From Sphingobacterium endophyticum (GTDB lineage: Bacteria; Bacteroidota; Bacteroidia; Sphingobacteriales; Sphingobacteriaceae), in the NCBI RefSeq assembly GCF_009733535.1, contig NZ_SMMI01000003.1:62001-126000 (forward strand): a DNA stretch of 64,000 nucleotides, read 5' to 3'. Below, one piece after another: positions 1 to 7,081 of this stretch. Position numbers and translations under genes: made by a program. The notes under the pieces are model-generated. The model ran no database searches. It was given only the letters and a program-made list of their open reading frames with translations, and was not told where the DNA came from. Positions within the stretch are counted from its first letter, which is position 1; every line of letters begins with the position of its first letter.

Positions 1-53
1 GTTGAATCCAATATTCAATAAACTGAAAATAGTCTCGTTTAACATGGTAGGTG

Positions 54-680
54 TTAACTATATTTTCGTAAATAATTAATTGCCTCTACTTTATTACTTA
101 CTCCAAGCTTTCTGTAAATATTACTGATATGTTTTTTGATGGTTTCTATCGAAACCTTTTTTCTGTAAGCTATTTCTTTATATTGCTGTCCTTTAGCCAA
201 CAAGTCTAATACCTGTAGTTCGGTAACAGATAACTCAGGAATATTTATTTCCTTTTCAGATTGACTCCTAAAGAATTTTAGTACCTTTTGAGCGATGGAA
301 TTACTCATTGGTACACCACCATTATAAGCGTCGTGAATAGCTTTCACGATGTTATCCAGACTTTCCCCCTTCATCAAATAACCCACAGCCCCTACACGAA
401 GTGATTCAAAGACATTCTCATCGTCCTCAAAGCTGGTAATAACCACAAAACTACTCTGAGGCATTTGACCTTTCAATACTTTTATCACATCGCTACCCTG
501 AGAATCTTTTAAATGTAGATCCATTAACACAATGTCTGGGCGTACTATTGGCAATTGCTTCAATGCTTCAGCACCCGAATACAACTGAGCGACACAAGTA
601 AACTCCTCATGTATATCCAGCACCCTTTTTAGGCTGTTGTTATAAAATTTCTCATCTTCTACGATACCAACAGAAATCAT
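54..680 (-). CDS. LuxR/NarL-family response regulator
   Basis: Cytoplasmic two-component response regulator of 208 residues. The N-terminal receiver domain (about 1-120) has the acidic pair E8-D9 and the phosphoacceptor D54 in an LMDLHL motif; the conserved lysine lies in GYLMKG near residue 104. The C-terminal LuxR HTH (about 145-205) has the usual ELQVLDLLAKG and ETIKKHISNIYRKLGV pattern. An in-frame ATG 45 bases upstream exists, but the start at 680 puts the receiver at the very N-terminus, as in the family. No intact histidine kinase is next to it; the only gene upstream on the same strand is a tiny secreted ORF (750-923), so the partner kinase is elsewhere or was lost. Confidence 0.9.
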   Translation of the reverse strand: MISVGIVEDEKFYNNSLKRVLDIHEEFTCVAQLYSGAEALKQLPIVRPDIVLMDLHLKDSQGSDVIKVLKGQMPQSSFVVITSFEDDENVFESLRVGAVGYLMKGESLDNIVKAIHDAYNGGVPMSNSIAQKVLKFFRSQSEKEINIPELSVTELQVLDLLAKGQQYKEIAYRKKVSIETIKKHISNIYRKLGVSNKVEAINYLRKYS

Positions 681-749
681 GATAGCATTTTTTACAAAGA
701 TTAGTAACCCGATACTTTTTGTCAATAACGATTTAGTGTAATGCGATAT

Positions 750-923
750 TTATATCTTTTTCCCGCACACAAATTGAATGTTTCCAATAACGTCGGATTC
801 TTGAAGACTGGAAAATCGTTGTAGGTTGAAAACCTTTACTTCCTTTTCCTTTGCAAAGCTGCTGGTTGGCAAACAAGTAGATAAAACCAATAGGAAAGTG
901 ATAAATTGGATAATTTGCTTCAT
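750..923 (-). CDS. small secreted peptide or remnant of a sensor gene
   Basis: Open frame of 57 residues. It begins with a good signal peptide (MKQ, hydrophobic core FITFLLVLSTCL, likely cut after TSSFA near residue 24) followed by about 33 mostly polar residues. It lies on the same strand as the response regulator, 69 bases upstream. I do not recognise the mature part. It could be a genuine small exported peptide or the 5' stub of a deleted periplasmic-sensor kinase that once paired with the regulator. The signal peptide makes a chance ORF less likely, but the length keeps confidence low. Confidence 0.4.
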   Translation of the reverse strand: MKQIIQFITFLLVLSTCLPTSSFAKEKEVKVFNLQRFSSLQESDVIGNIQFVCGKKI

Positions 924-1286
924 AAGATTAGTAATCTGGTTTGTAGCAACAATTTACAAATCTTTCCAGCTTAATCCTAAAGACTTTTTACAAGTGCGGG
1001 TAATAAGCAATTACTTTTTGATGGAACAAAAGGAAATTTTCGGAATAAATCCTTTGCCTTACTTTTTTCGATTCAAAGTTAAAAACAAAGCATTACAACT
1101 AATCACAATCTGTTCGAACGTGAATTTAAAGATAGTAAGGAGTGGCTATGAGATTGCGACAAAGCATTCAACGCCATAGGCATGACGAATTACCAAACCT
1201 GGTAGGATAAGAATATCACGCCAACAGAGATTTGTTAGGGTTGTCACTTATCACTAAAACCAGCAAGAATATCTGATAATAGTTCT
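924..1286. other. gene-free stretch
   Basis: No convincing gene is seen on either strand. A plus-strand open frame across 826-1179 has no family resemblance and overlaps the opposite-strand signal-peptide ORF, so it was not called. No strong hairpin or repeat was noticed. Confidence 0.5.
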
Positions 1287-1829
1287 TTATAGATTGATGT
1301 TATAAGGCGCAGAAAATTTACCTTCAGTCACTTCAATGATTTTATCGTCAACATCACGTAAACGGCCAGAAAAAGTACCTTTTACTCCCCAATCGTCAAG
1401 ACTTGTAATGTTTAGTGAAAAATGGGTATCACTTAATCTTCCTCCACTATAACATTTAGTTTCTACAAAGTTTTCACCTTCATAAATTTGTAAACAATAA
1501 TCTGCATCAAGTTCAGGTGAAGAACCACCTTCTACATGATAGATCCCTTCTGTGATATTTTCCTCAGAGACCAGCGTTATTCCAAAAGAAGGTGCTTTGA
1601 CTACGTCATCATTTTCAAACCCAGCAACAACTACGAAATGAACCGTCTCTTCAGCTGGTGGATCATTGGCATTGGTTACACTATTAAATTTGTGTAGTTT
1701 CCCATTAAGTTTACATTCAAGATATGCTTCCCCTTTTATAGGATCTTCACTTTTGCCACAGGAGTTCATTAATACACCAGTTAGCATTATAACTATAAAA
1801 AATAGCAGTAAATTTCCAAACTTTCTCAT
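1287..1829 (-). CDS. hypothetical lipoprotein (180 aa)
   Basis: Predicted lipoprotein: a basic start (MRK), a hydrophobic stretch to about residue 21 and a lipobox ending at C24 (LMNSCGKS). The mature part has an early ECKLNGKLHKF segment followed by a beta-rich region with alternating hydrophobics and ends in GTFSGRLRDVDDKIIEVTEGKF. This resembles the many Bacteroidota lipoproteins of DUF6252/DUF5025 type, in which a beta sandwich follows a short linker. That assignment is from pattern memory only. The gene stands alone between stretches without genes; function unknown. Confidence 0.7.
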   Translation of the reverse strand: MRKFGNLLLFFIVIMLTGVLMNSCGKSEDPIKGEAYLECKLNGKLHKFNSVTNANDPPAEETVHFVVVAGFENDDVVKAPSFGITLVSEENITEGIYHVEGGSSPELDADYCLQIYEGENFVETKCYSGGRLSDTHFSLNITSLDDWGVKGTFSGRLRDVDDKIIEVTEGKFSAPYNINL

Positions 1830-2075
1830 ACTAACTGTTTTAAAGGTTTACAATCAATATTGAATTTATCAAATTTACCTTTGGTAAAAAATACCTGTTT
1901 TTAGGTAATTTATAAATCAAAGCTTTCATTTTTATATAAATAGAAATGTTCGATTTATAATAGAAAATGTTTTTATAATAATCCTTTTACTTTGTTTTAT
2001 CTCCTTTCATGACCAAGAAAGAACAGCAGAGAGTAGACAACTTCGTTGCCTGAGTGAATAGAAGGTGATCTACTC

Positions 2076-2501
2076 TTATTTCTTTTCCAAGATTAACGTT
2101 GGACCATCTACGTAAGCTTTACTCAAAGTTATTTGAGAATCTGAAAAATTAAAAACCCATTTTGAATCATTAATAATTACAAGGTTAATTTTAGTTTCTT
2201 CAGCCGAAGGAGAACCACTTAAATAATCTTTTTTGAATTCATACGGGTATTCTCCATTACTATATCCAAAATTTTCACCGCCGCTAACTTTTAACAAATT
2301 GTTTTTTTGAAAATTATAAATCACATTTTTTGAACTGTAATCAGTTGTAGATTTTTTAATTCCTGAGGGATTCATAACGTCTTGTTCAATTCGAACTAAT
2401 TTCCATTCTCCAACAATCCTCGTATTGTTAATATCAATTTCATTACGCTCACAGGAACATAATGTTATAATGATTGAAATCAAAAAAATAAATCTTTTCA
2501 T
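2076..2501 (-). CDS. lipocalin-like hypothetical lipoprotein (141 aa)
   Basis: Short lipoprotein with signal peptide MKRFIFLISIIITLCSC; lipidation is likely at C17 (C15 is possible). The mature protein starts with the IVGEWKLVRIEQD pattern typical of the lipocalin-like domains found in Bacteroidota lipoproteins (W followed by a beta strand). It ends with a strand containing WVFNFSDSQITLSK. Nothing indicates a ligand or enzymatic function. It is monocistronic as far as can be seen. Confidence 0.65.
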   Translation of the reverse strand: MKRFIFLISIIITLCSCERNEIDINNTRIVGEWKLVRIEQDVMNPSGIKKSTTDYSSKNVIYNFQKNNLLKVSGGENFGYSNGEYPYEFKKDYLSGSPSAEETKINLVIINDSKWVFNFSDSQITLSKAYVDGPTLILEKK

Positions 2502-2880
2502 AGCTCATCAGTTTAAAATTACTTTTAATCATTTTCCTATAATCATGTGCTGCCGTTGTCATCACCTATGTCAGCATTCCCGTTAAAGGCATTCCTTTAT
2601 TTCTTTTTACTGTTAGTCTCTTTTGCTTTTTGGAAAAATTATAATTTTAGGTATCAATAAACTGATCAACATCCTGTTAATCATACACTAATATATGAAT
2701 TCATGTCTATTATTCGAAGGCTTTATTAAAATGGAATGCAGGATTGGCAATAAGGCATTAAATCGGCTTGTCCAAAGATATCTAAACGATTGCTAATATT
2801 GGAAAGAAATTCTTCACAACTAGTTTATAACCTTCGTTTCATACAATGACTACATTCTCTATTGAATATAAAAAACAATT
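2502..2880. other. gene-free stretch upstream of the hicAB-like locus
   Basis: A/T-rich, with no open frame of convincing size and no strong hairpin. I looked here for the missing N-terminal half of hicA in all three plus-strand frames and saw nothing resembling it. Confidence 0.5.
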
Positions 2881-2911
2881 TTTGTAAACAGTAGTAAATA
2901 TACTACCTTTA
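2881..2911 (+). promoter_or_regulatory. hicAB promoter with embedded operator palindrome
   Basis: A Bacteroidota-type promoter is readable: TTTG at 2881-2884, a 19-base spacer, then TACCTTTA at 2904-2911 (consensus TAnnTTTG). Between and overlapping these boxes lies the perfect inverted repeat GTAGTA-AATA-TACTAC (2891-2906), in the right place for autorepression by the HTH-bearing HicB. The ATG of the hicA stub follows at 2916, so the leader would be almost absent. Confidence 0.6.
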
Positions 2912-2915
2912 TATT

Positions 2916-3011
2916 ATGGAGTTAGAGATATGTCTCATTCCCTATCATGGTAGTAAGGAAATTGGAGAAGGCCTTCGCAAAAAAATAATGAAAGATTTGG
3001 GGCTTAAATAA
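2916..3011 (+). pseudogene. hicA: truncated HicA-like toxin stub (31 aa)
   Basis: The 31-residue frame matches the C-terminal half of HicA mRNA interferases, with the signature PYHGSKEIGEGLRKKIMKDLGL. Full HicA proteins are about 60-80 residues with a dsRBD-like fold; the catalytic histidine sits in the N-terminal half (a G-S-H segment), which is absent here. A promoter with an operator sits immediately upstream, so the deletion has joined the control region directly to the toxin's second half. The stub ends 37 bases before the conserved HicB start. It is probably non-toxic; whether it is translated or still binds HicB is open. Confidence 0.65.
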
Positions 3012-3048
3012 GCTTCAAGTTCTCAAGAAAACTAAAATGGACAACATT

Positions 3049-3450
3049 ATGAAAACCTTGAAAATCATCATCGAGCGCAGTGACGATATGTTCAGTGCTT
3101 ATGCAGAGAATGCCGAAGGCATCTATGGCGGAGGAGATACGGTGGAAGAAGCAAAACAATCCATTTTAGATGCTATTAGCATTATTAAAGCAGAGTTTAC
3201 GCCAGAAAATATCCCAACTATATTAAAAGATGATTATGAAATTATATATCATTTTGATGTGGAAAGCCTATTAAACTACTACAAAGGGATCTTTACCAAC
3301 TCGGCTTTGGAGAAGATTACTGGTATCAACCAACGACAGATACAGCATTACTCTTCTGGACTAAAGAGGCCTCGACAACCCCAATTGAAAAAAATAGAGG
3401 AAGGGCTTCATCGACTTGCTGCTGAATTACAGGCACTGAAGTTAGTTTAG
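3049..3450 (+). CDS. hicB: HicB-family antitoxin with HTH domain
   Basis: HicB-like protein of 133 residues. The N-terminal half has the partially degraded RNase H-like fold of HicB (KIIIERSDDMFSAYAENAEGIYGGGDTVEEAKQSILDAI). The C-terminal half contains a helix-turn-helix (SALEKITGINQRQIQHYSSGLKRPR) that would bind the operator palindrome at 2891-2906. The start at 3049 puts the conserved first strand at the N-terminus; an ATG at 3037 adds four residues. HicB neutralises HicA and represses the operon. Because the toxin here is a stub, this is best seen as an orphan antitoxin or autoregulator. A GC hairpin (3512-3527) follows. Confidence 0.85.
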   Translation: MKTLKIIIERSDDMFSAYAENAEGIYGGGDTVEEAKQSILDAISIIKAEFTPENIPTILKDDYEIIYHFDVESLLNYYKGIFTNSALEKITGINQRQIQHYSSGLKRPRQPQLKKIEEGLHRLAAELQALKLV

Positions 3451-3511
3451 GTCATTTTTTGCGATTTCACCTAATATTTTAAATTATCTATATTCTAACT
3501 ACCCCCCATCC

Positions 3512-3527
3512 CCGGCACAGCTGCCGG
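3512..3527. terminator. GC-rich hairpin after hicB
   Basis: CCGGCA-CAGC-TGCCGG forms a perfect 6-bp stem 61 bases after the hicB stop. No T tract follows directly, so it may be a weak terminator or a spacer hairpin. Confidence 0.4.
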
Positions 3528-3528
3528 C

Positions 3529-3560
3529 GTCTAACTACTAAATACTCCCTACTAAATACT
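3529..3560. repeat. TACTAAATACT-type low-complexity spacer repeat
   Basis: A stretch built from ACTACTAAATACTC-like units starting with GTCTAAC. A similar stretch in reverse orientation is at 49151-49184, where it also abuts a terminator hairpin. Related GTCTAAT / AGACA-based spacers occur at 41230-41285 and 52100-52167. Confidence 0.5.
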
Positions 3561-3590
3561 AAAAAAGCTCGACTTTCGTCGAGCTTTTTT
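3561..3590 (-). terminator. ancestral tRNA-Met terminator, now at the island's left end
   Basis: AAAAAAGCTCGAC-TTTC-GTCGAGCTTTTTT is a strong bidirectional intrinsic terminator. It abuts the tRNA 3' fragment just as another hairpin abuts the intact tRNA-Met at 14701-14728. It was probably the terminator of the tRNA gene before the island inserted. Confidence 0.75.
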
Positions 3591-3591
3591 C

Positions 3592-3639
3592 CAGTAGCGG
3601 GGAGCAGGATCGAACTGCCGACCTCAGGGTTATGAATCC
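3592..3639. repeat. left attachment site (48-bp direct repeat, tRNA-Met 3' fragment)
   Basis: Identical over 48 bases to 14731-14778, where the sequence is the 3' part (anticodon loop to discriminator base) of the intact minus-strand tRNA-Met. Here the match stops inside the anticodon stem and the 5' half is missing, so this is not a functional tRNA. It is the expected scar of site-specific integration into a tRNA gene and marks the island's left boundary. Confidence 0.92.
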
Positions 3640-3709
3640 CTCTAATTAGCCTTTAAACCCACATCTGACTAGAAAAAAGCCTTTTCAAATTGCACAAAAA
3701 CAAACGAAT

Positions 3710-3731
3710 TGTCTCGCGTGTGTCTCACTAA
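3710..3731. promoter_or_regulatory. candidate integrase arm-type sites, left end
   Basis: Two copies of TGTCTCRC in tandem with an 11-base period, 70 bases inside the left repeat. The same tandem pair in the same orientation occurs at 14590-14610 at the right end (18 of 20 bases identical). Placement near both ends of an integrase-bearing island fits arm-type recombinase or excisionase binding sites; this is inference. Confidence 0.5.
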
Positions 3732-3763
3732 ATTATATAAAAAGTGTGAAAATAGCAACAGGT

Positions 3764-3815
3764 TTTGGACTCCATTCTTTGCATCTATAACCCCATGTAA
3801 ATTTTCGTGTCCAAA
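3764..3815. repeat. 52-bp island palindrome, copy A
   Basis: TTTGGAC (3764-3770) and GTCCAAA (3809-3815) bound an element of exactly 52 bases. Same-length copies are at 6607-6658 and 13412-13463. The interior holds TTTG (3778-3781) and TAAATTTT (3798-3805), resembling a promoter with a slightly short 16-base spacer. It ends 32 bases before the lipoprotein start at 3848. Confidence 0.65.
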
Positions 3816-3847
3816 TTATTTATATATTTATTATAAATAACATAATT

Positions 3848-4222
3848 ATGATTAGATATACTTGTTTAGCTGTTATAAGCTTTATTTTTCTATTAAATTC
3901 ATGTGCGACTTCCATGTCTCCCTCTCAAGTTAATAGTTTATTACCACGAATGACAAAAGCAAAATTTTACAGCCAAATTCAAGCAGAAGAATCAATTAAA
4001 AGTGGAGGATGTAAATTGTTGGTTTCAGAACGTAAGTATAGAGCGCCTATAGGAATTTCAACATCTTCCGACTTAAAAAATGGCGCACGAGGTATAGATG
4101 AATGGGTGAATATTGATGGTGGAAATGCATATTTTTTAAAAAATTATCAATGGATACCTTTAGATGGTGCAGAGAGTAAAACACAATTAACTATTGAATT
4201 TGGAACTATGCTTTGCAATTGA
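3848..4222 (+). CDS. island hypothetical lipoprotein (124 aa)
   Basis: Signal peptide MIRYTCLAVISFIFLLNSC with lipidation likely at C19. The mature part has about 105 residues, including GGCKLLVSERKYRAPIGI, a DEWVNIDGGNAYFLKNYQWIPLDGA segment and a terminal cysteine pair partner (MLCN). I do not recognise the family. It is the first gene inside the island's left end, preceded by palindrome copy A, which may supply its promoter, and followed five bases after the stop by the structured region at 4227. Confidence 0.65.
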   Translation: MIRYTCLAVISFIFLLNSCATSMSPSQVNSLLPRMTKAKFYSQIQAEESIKSGGCKLLVSERKYRAPIGISTSSDLKNGARGIDEWVNIDGGNAYFLKNYQWIPLDGAESKTQLTIEFGTMLCN

Positions 4223-4226
4223 TACA

Positions 4227-4377
4227 GCTCGCCGTCCTGCGAGTTGAGCGAGGTGTCGTTGAAGAGAAATGCGCAAGCATGATTCAACGATATGTACGAA
4301 GTACACGTAGACTGTTGGCGGTATTTTTGTTTCAAAAATAGTGACAACATCGAAGCCTGAGCGATCAGCAGGCGAGC
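4227..4377. ncRNA. candidate structured RNA with four or five helices
   Basis: A dense set of complementary arms folds this 151-nt intergenic segment. An outer stem joins GCTCG/CCTGC (4227-4231 and 4236-4240, with a CCGT bulge) to GCAGGCGAGC (4368-4377). Inside it, TCGTTGAA (4256-4263) pairs with TTCAACGA (4283-4290) and encloses ATGC-GCAA-GCAT (4269-4280), a stem capped by a GNRA tetraloop. Next come TGTAC-GAA-GTACA (4293-4305) and TATTTTTG-TTT-CAAAAATA (4322-4340). The strand is not determined, although the GNRA loop favours the plus strand. More hairpins follow (4399-4417, 4509-4521) before the DUF262 gene. It could be a non-coding RNA, a cis-regulatory leader or a transfer/replication origin. 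Confidence 0.5.
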
Positions 4378-4398
4378 CAAACTCTAAAAGCAGGAAGA

Positions 4399-4521
4399 TT
4401 TTTAATGAAATTAAAAAGATTTAGGAGCTTTTATGAAGCCGATCCAATGTAAAGAAATTAGCATGACATAATATTTTATTATGGCGTGATAATTTTCTAT
4501 ATTGGCTGAGGCGGAATGCCT
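4399..4521. other. leader region with further small hairpins upstream of the DUF262 gene
   Basis: Two more compact stems lie between the structured RNA candidate and the next gene: TTTTTAAT-GAA-ATTAAAAA (4399-4417) and AGGC-GGAAT-GCCT (4509-4521). No open frame of note is present, so the 327 bases between 4223 and 4549 look structural or regulatory rather than coding. Confidence 0.4.
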
Positions 4522-4549
4522 TATTTCCAATTAATAATGATGTAAAAAT

Positions 4550-6343
4550 ATGACAATTAAAAAGGACTCATCAGATCTTTCAATTAAAGGTGAAAGCATA
4601 CAAACCTTATATGGTTATTATCTAAAGAAACAATTCTTAGTAAACAGAAGGTATCAGAGAAAACTTGTCTGGTCAATTGAAGAGAAGAAGAGCTTTATTA
4701 ACTCAATAATCAACGGTTATCCAGTGCCATTAATTTTACTCGCTGAGGTAACTATTCATGAAGAAAAAACGTTGGAAATTATCGATGGAATGCAACGTAT
4801 GAATGCTATAATGTCCTTTATAAATCAAGAATTTGATATAGAAGGCAAATATTTTGATTTAGATACAATGGCAGATTCCAAACTTCTTAAAGATGATGGT
4901 AAACTTGTTCAGAAGACTGAGATATTAGATAGATTTTTATGCGTGGAAATAGCAAGATATCAGATTCCACTGTCAATTTACCAAGAATCAGAGGAGAAGA
5001 ATGTTGACGAAATTTTCAGAAGATTAAATTCAGGAGGAAAGCATCTATCCAAGCAAGAGCTTCGACAAGCAGGTGTATTAACAGATTTTGCAATATTAGT
5101 TCGACAACTTTCATCAAATATTCGTGGAGATTCTAGTGCAAGCCAGATATTAGATCTAAATTCTATGAAGAATATTAGTATTACTAATAAAAATTTAGAA
5201 TACGGGATTAATATAGAGGATATATTTTGGGTGAGGAATAACATTATTTCTAAAGAAGATCTTAGACAGTCTAAAGATGAAGAAATTATTGCTGATATAC
5301 TGGCTTGGGTAATTTCAGATAAGAGCATTAGGTCAAGTTATGAAATTTTGGATGAACTGTATGGTTATAATTATGACAAAGAAGAGTCGGCTATATACCA
5401 AAATGTTGAGACTAATATTAAGAAAATCAATACGGAGGTTATCTCTAGCAATATCCAGTTTGTATTCGATTCGCTTATAGAATTATTAAAAGTCTCTGGT
5501 AAAAATTTTAATAATTTAATCTTTGAGAGTCAACAACCTAGAATTTCTAGATACTTTCAAATTGTTTTTTATTCTTTATATGAATTACTTATTTCTCAAA
5601 ACAAACAGATATCCGACAAGAAGGCTCTCATAGCCGCACTAGATAAAGCAGGAGATAAAGTAATCAAACTTTCTGCAGGTGGCGGCCGTTGGTCTGCTAA
5701 GGAAAAACAAACTCAAACTGATGCTCTTGTAGGCGTTATATCACGTAATTTTATTGATTCTGACAATAATGATCCGGCTAGAAGTCAATGGATAACAAAA
5801 TTCGAAAATATTCTTATGCAGTCATCAACTGAACAGACCTTGTATGATTTTAAAGTCGGGTTGCATAACTTAGATGAAGCTAGAGAGTTTAATAATGAAT
5901 TATTCAACAAAGTTATATGTACCTTAACCGCAATGGCAAATACTCATAAAAATGCTGTAGGATATTGTTTAATTGGTGTGTCAGATACTCCAGATACAAC
6001 AAGAAGATATAAGGAAATTTATGGTACTGAAGCTATAAGATATTCTAACTTTGATATAACTGGTGCTAATGGCGATGCTAGTAACTATAAAAAGCTAAGC
6101 GATGAATACTTCACTAAATTAGTCAACCTTATAAAAACTCAACCAATTACTGAAAGAGATAAAGATAATCTGCTGAGAAACATATCTCTCATAAAATACT
6201 TTGAAAAGGAAGTTATACTCCTAAAGATAGAATCTGATTCAAAGCCATCAATTTATAATGGAAAATATTTTGTTCGTCATGGAAGTAATTTGAGTGAGGT
6301 TTCGGCCGAAAATTTTGCGGATTTGTTTAAACGATTTCAATAA
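4550..6343 (+). CDS. DUF262 and Schlafen/AlbA_2 fusion protein
   Basis: Protein of 597 residues with two recognisable ends. The N-terminus is a DUF262 (ParB/GmrS-like) domain: YQR at 35-37, the SIINGYPVPLILL segment, the hallmark D79-G-M-Q-R83, and a downstream FRRLNSGGKHLSKQELRQA motif. DUF262 domains occur in GmrSD-type restriction enzymes and act as NTP-dependent nuclease or sensor modules. The last 175 residues or so resemble the Schlafen AlbA_2 fold: YDFKVG in place of the usual EFK, TAMANTHKNAVGYCLIGVSD, and KPSIYNGKYFVRHGSNL. The GmrSD partner domain DUF1524 (HNH) is not seen. A role in defence is inferred from family and island context. Single-gene unit on the plus strand. Confidence 0.75.
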   Translation: MTIKKDSSDLSIKGESIQTLYGYYLKKQFLVNRRYQRKLVWSIEEKKSFINSIINGYPVPLILLAEVTIHEEKTLEIIDGMQRMNAIMSFINQEFDIEGKYFDLDTMADSKLLKDDGKLVQKTEILDRFLCVEIARYQIPLSIYQESEEKNVDEIFRRLNSGGKHLSKQELRQAGVLTDFAILVRQLSSNIRGDSSASQILDLNSMKNISITNKNLEYGINIEDIFWVRNNIISKEDLRQSKDEEIIADILAWVISDKSIRSSYEILDELYGYNYDKEESAIYQNVETNIKKINTEVISSNIQFVFDSLIELLKVSGKNFNNLIFESQQPRISRYFQIVFYSLYELLISQNKQISDKKALIAALDKAGDKVIKLSAGGGRWSAKEKQTQTDALVGVISRNFIDSDNNDPARSQWITKFENILMQSSTEQTLYDFKVGLHNLDEAREFNNELFNKVICTLTAMANTHKNAVGYCLIGVSDTPDTTRRYKEIYGTEAIRYSNFDITGANGDASNYKKLSDEYFTKLVNLIKTQPITERDKDNLLRNISLIKYFEKEVILLKIESDSKPSIYNGKYFVRHGSNLSEVSAENFADLFKRFQ

Positions 6344-6805
6344 TATTTGTTTATCTTATCTTATACACGAAACCCTCCAAATTTTAAGTGAGTGTAATGA
6401 TTTTAAGTGAGGCACTAAAAATTATTCAGGTGTTAATAAAAGTATATAGTTGTAGCTTACAAGACTTTATTATCCTTAAACCATATAAACTAGCATATAC
6501 ATCCCTAATACTCATGGAAACTCTCAAAAGTTTCATATGATGTGTTAAGGATTGTTTTCAAAAGAATGATAAAGAAGAGAATGGAGTCTGTATCATCACA
6601 TAAAAATTTGGACACCATATTTGGTTTTTAAAACCCTGAGTAAATTTCTATGTCCAAACTCAAACTATCATAAGAAATCCATAAATAGCTAAAAGTCGAC
6701 AAACTTTAACAAATTACAAGTTTAGGTTTAACGACAAAATAGTATTAATTAAATTCGAAAACTAAATTTTGAATCACATTTCTTAATAAAACTTAAAAGA
6801 AAAAT
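6344..6805. other. intergenic stretch with palindrome copy B
   Basis: No gene is visible in these 462 bases. They contain a short direct repeat of TTTTAAGTGAG (about 6379 and 6402) and the 52-bp palindrome at 6607-6658. The remainder is A/T-rich leader for the small gene at 6806. Confidence 0.5.
6607..6658. repeat. 52-bp island palindrome, copy B
   Basis: TTTGGAC (6607-6613) and GTCCAAA (6652-6658) again span exactly 52 bases. The interior has TTTG (6620-6623) and TAAATTTC (6641-6648), laid out as in copy A. It lies 147 bases upstream of the plus-strand gene at 6806. Confidence 0.65.
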
Positions 6806-7012
6806 ATGAATTGGGTAAAAACAAGTGAAAGGCTTCCAGAAGCAAATAATGATTTTTATGTGGTTTCGGTTACAAAAGGAAATTTCACATTTCTAGCAGT
6901 AGGACTTTACATGAGACTTGAAAATAAATGGTACTATATGGATAAGGAGAGACCAAGTGGTGAAGTCATTGAAAATGTAAATGCTTGGGTAGAACATATT
7001 GGCGTTTATTAG
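6806..7012 (+). CDS. DUF551-like small protein (68 aa)
   Basis: Begins NWVKTSERLPEANNDFYVVSV and ends NVNAWVEHIGVY, the W...(R)LPE... and ...V-W- pattern of DUF551 proteins, which are common in phages and islands and have no assigned function. The length fits the family. It is preceded by palindrome copy B and followed 20 bases later by a strong bidirectional terminator. Confidence 0.7.
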   Translation: MNWVKTSERLPEANNDFYVVSVTKGNFTFLAVGLYMRLENKWYYMDKERPSGEVIENVNAWVEHIGVY

Positions 7013-7032
7013 AAAATAAATATCTAATAAAA

Positions 7033-7064
7033 AATAAAGCCTCTTCTAATGGAGAGGCTTTATT
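7033..7064. terminator. bidirectional intrinsic terminator
   Basis: AATAAAGCCTCT (7033-7044) pairs perfectly with AGAGGCTTTATT (7053-7064). It lies between the convergent genes ending at 7012 (plus) and 7082 (minus). Confidence 0.85.
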
Positions 7065-7081
7065 TGTATTTAAGAATTTTA

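Noticed and set aside
826-1179. Plus-strand open frame of 117 codons
   Set aside because: No family resemblance, and it overlaps an opposite-strand frame with a convincing signal peptide; composition looks like A/T-rich chance.
3595-3639. Second tRNA-Met gene
   Set aside because: Only the 3' 45 bases are present; the 5' half of the cloverleaf is missing, so it is an attachment-site scar.
4147-4380. Minus-strand open frame of 77 codons
   Set aside because: It runs across the multi-helix RNA candidate and the end of the lipoprotein gene; its coding appearance comes from the structured arms.
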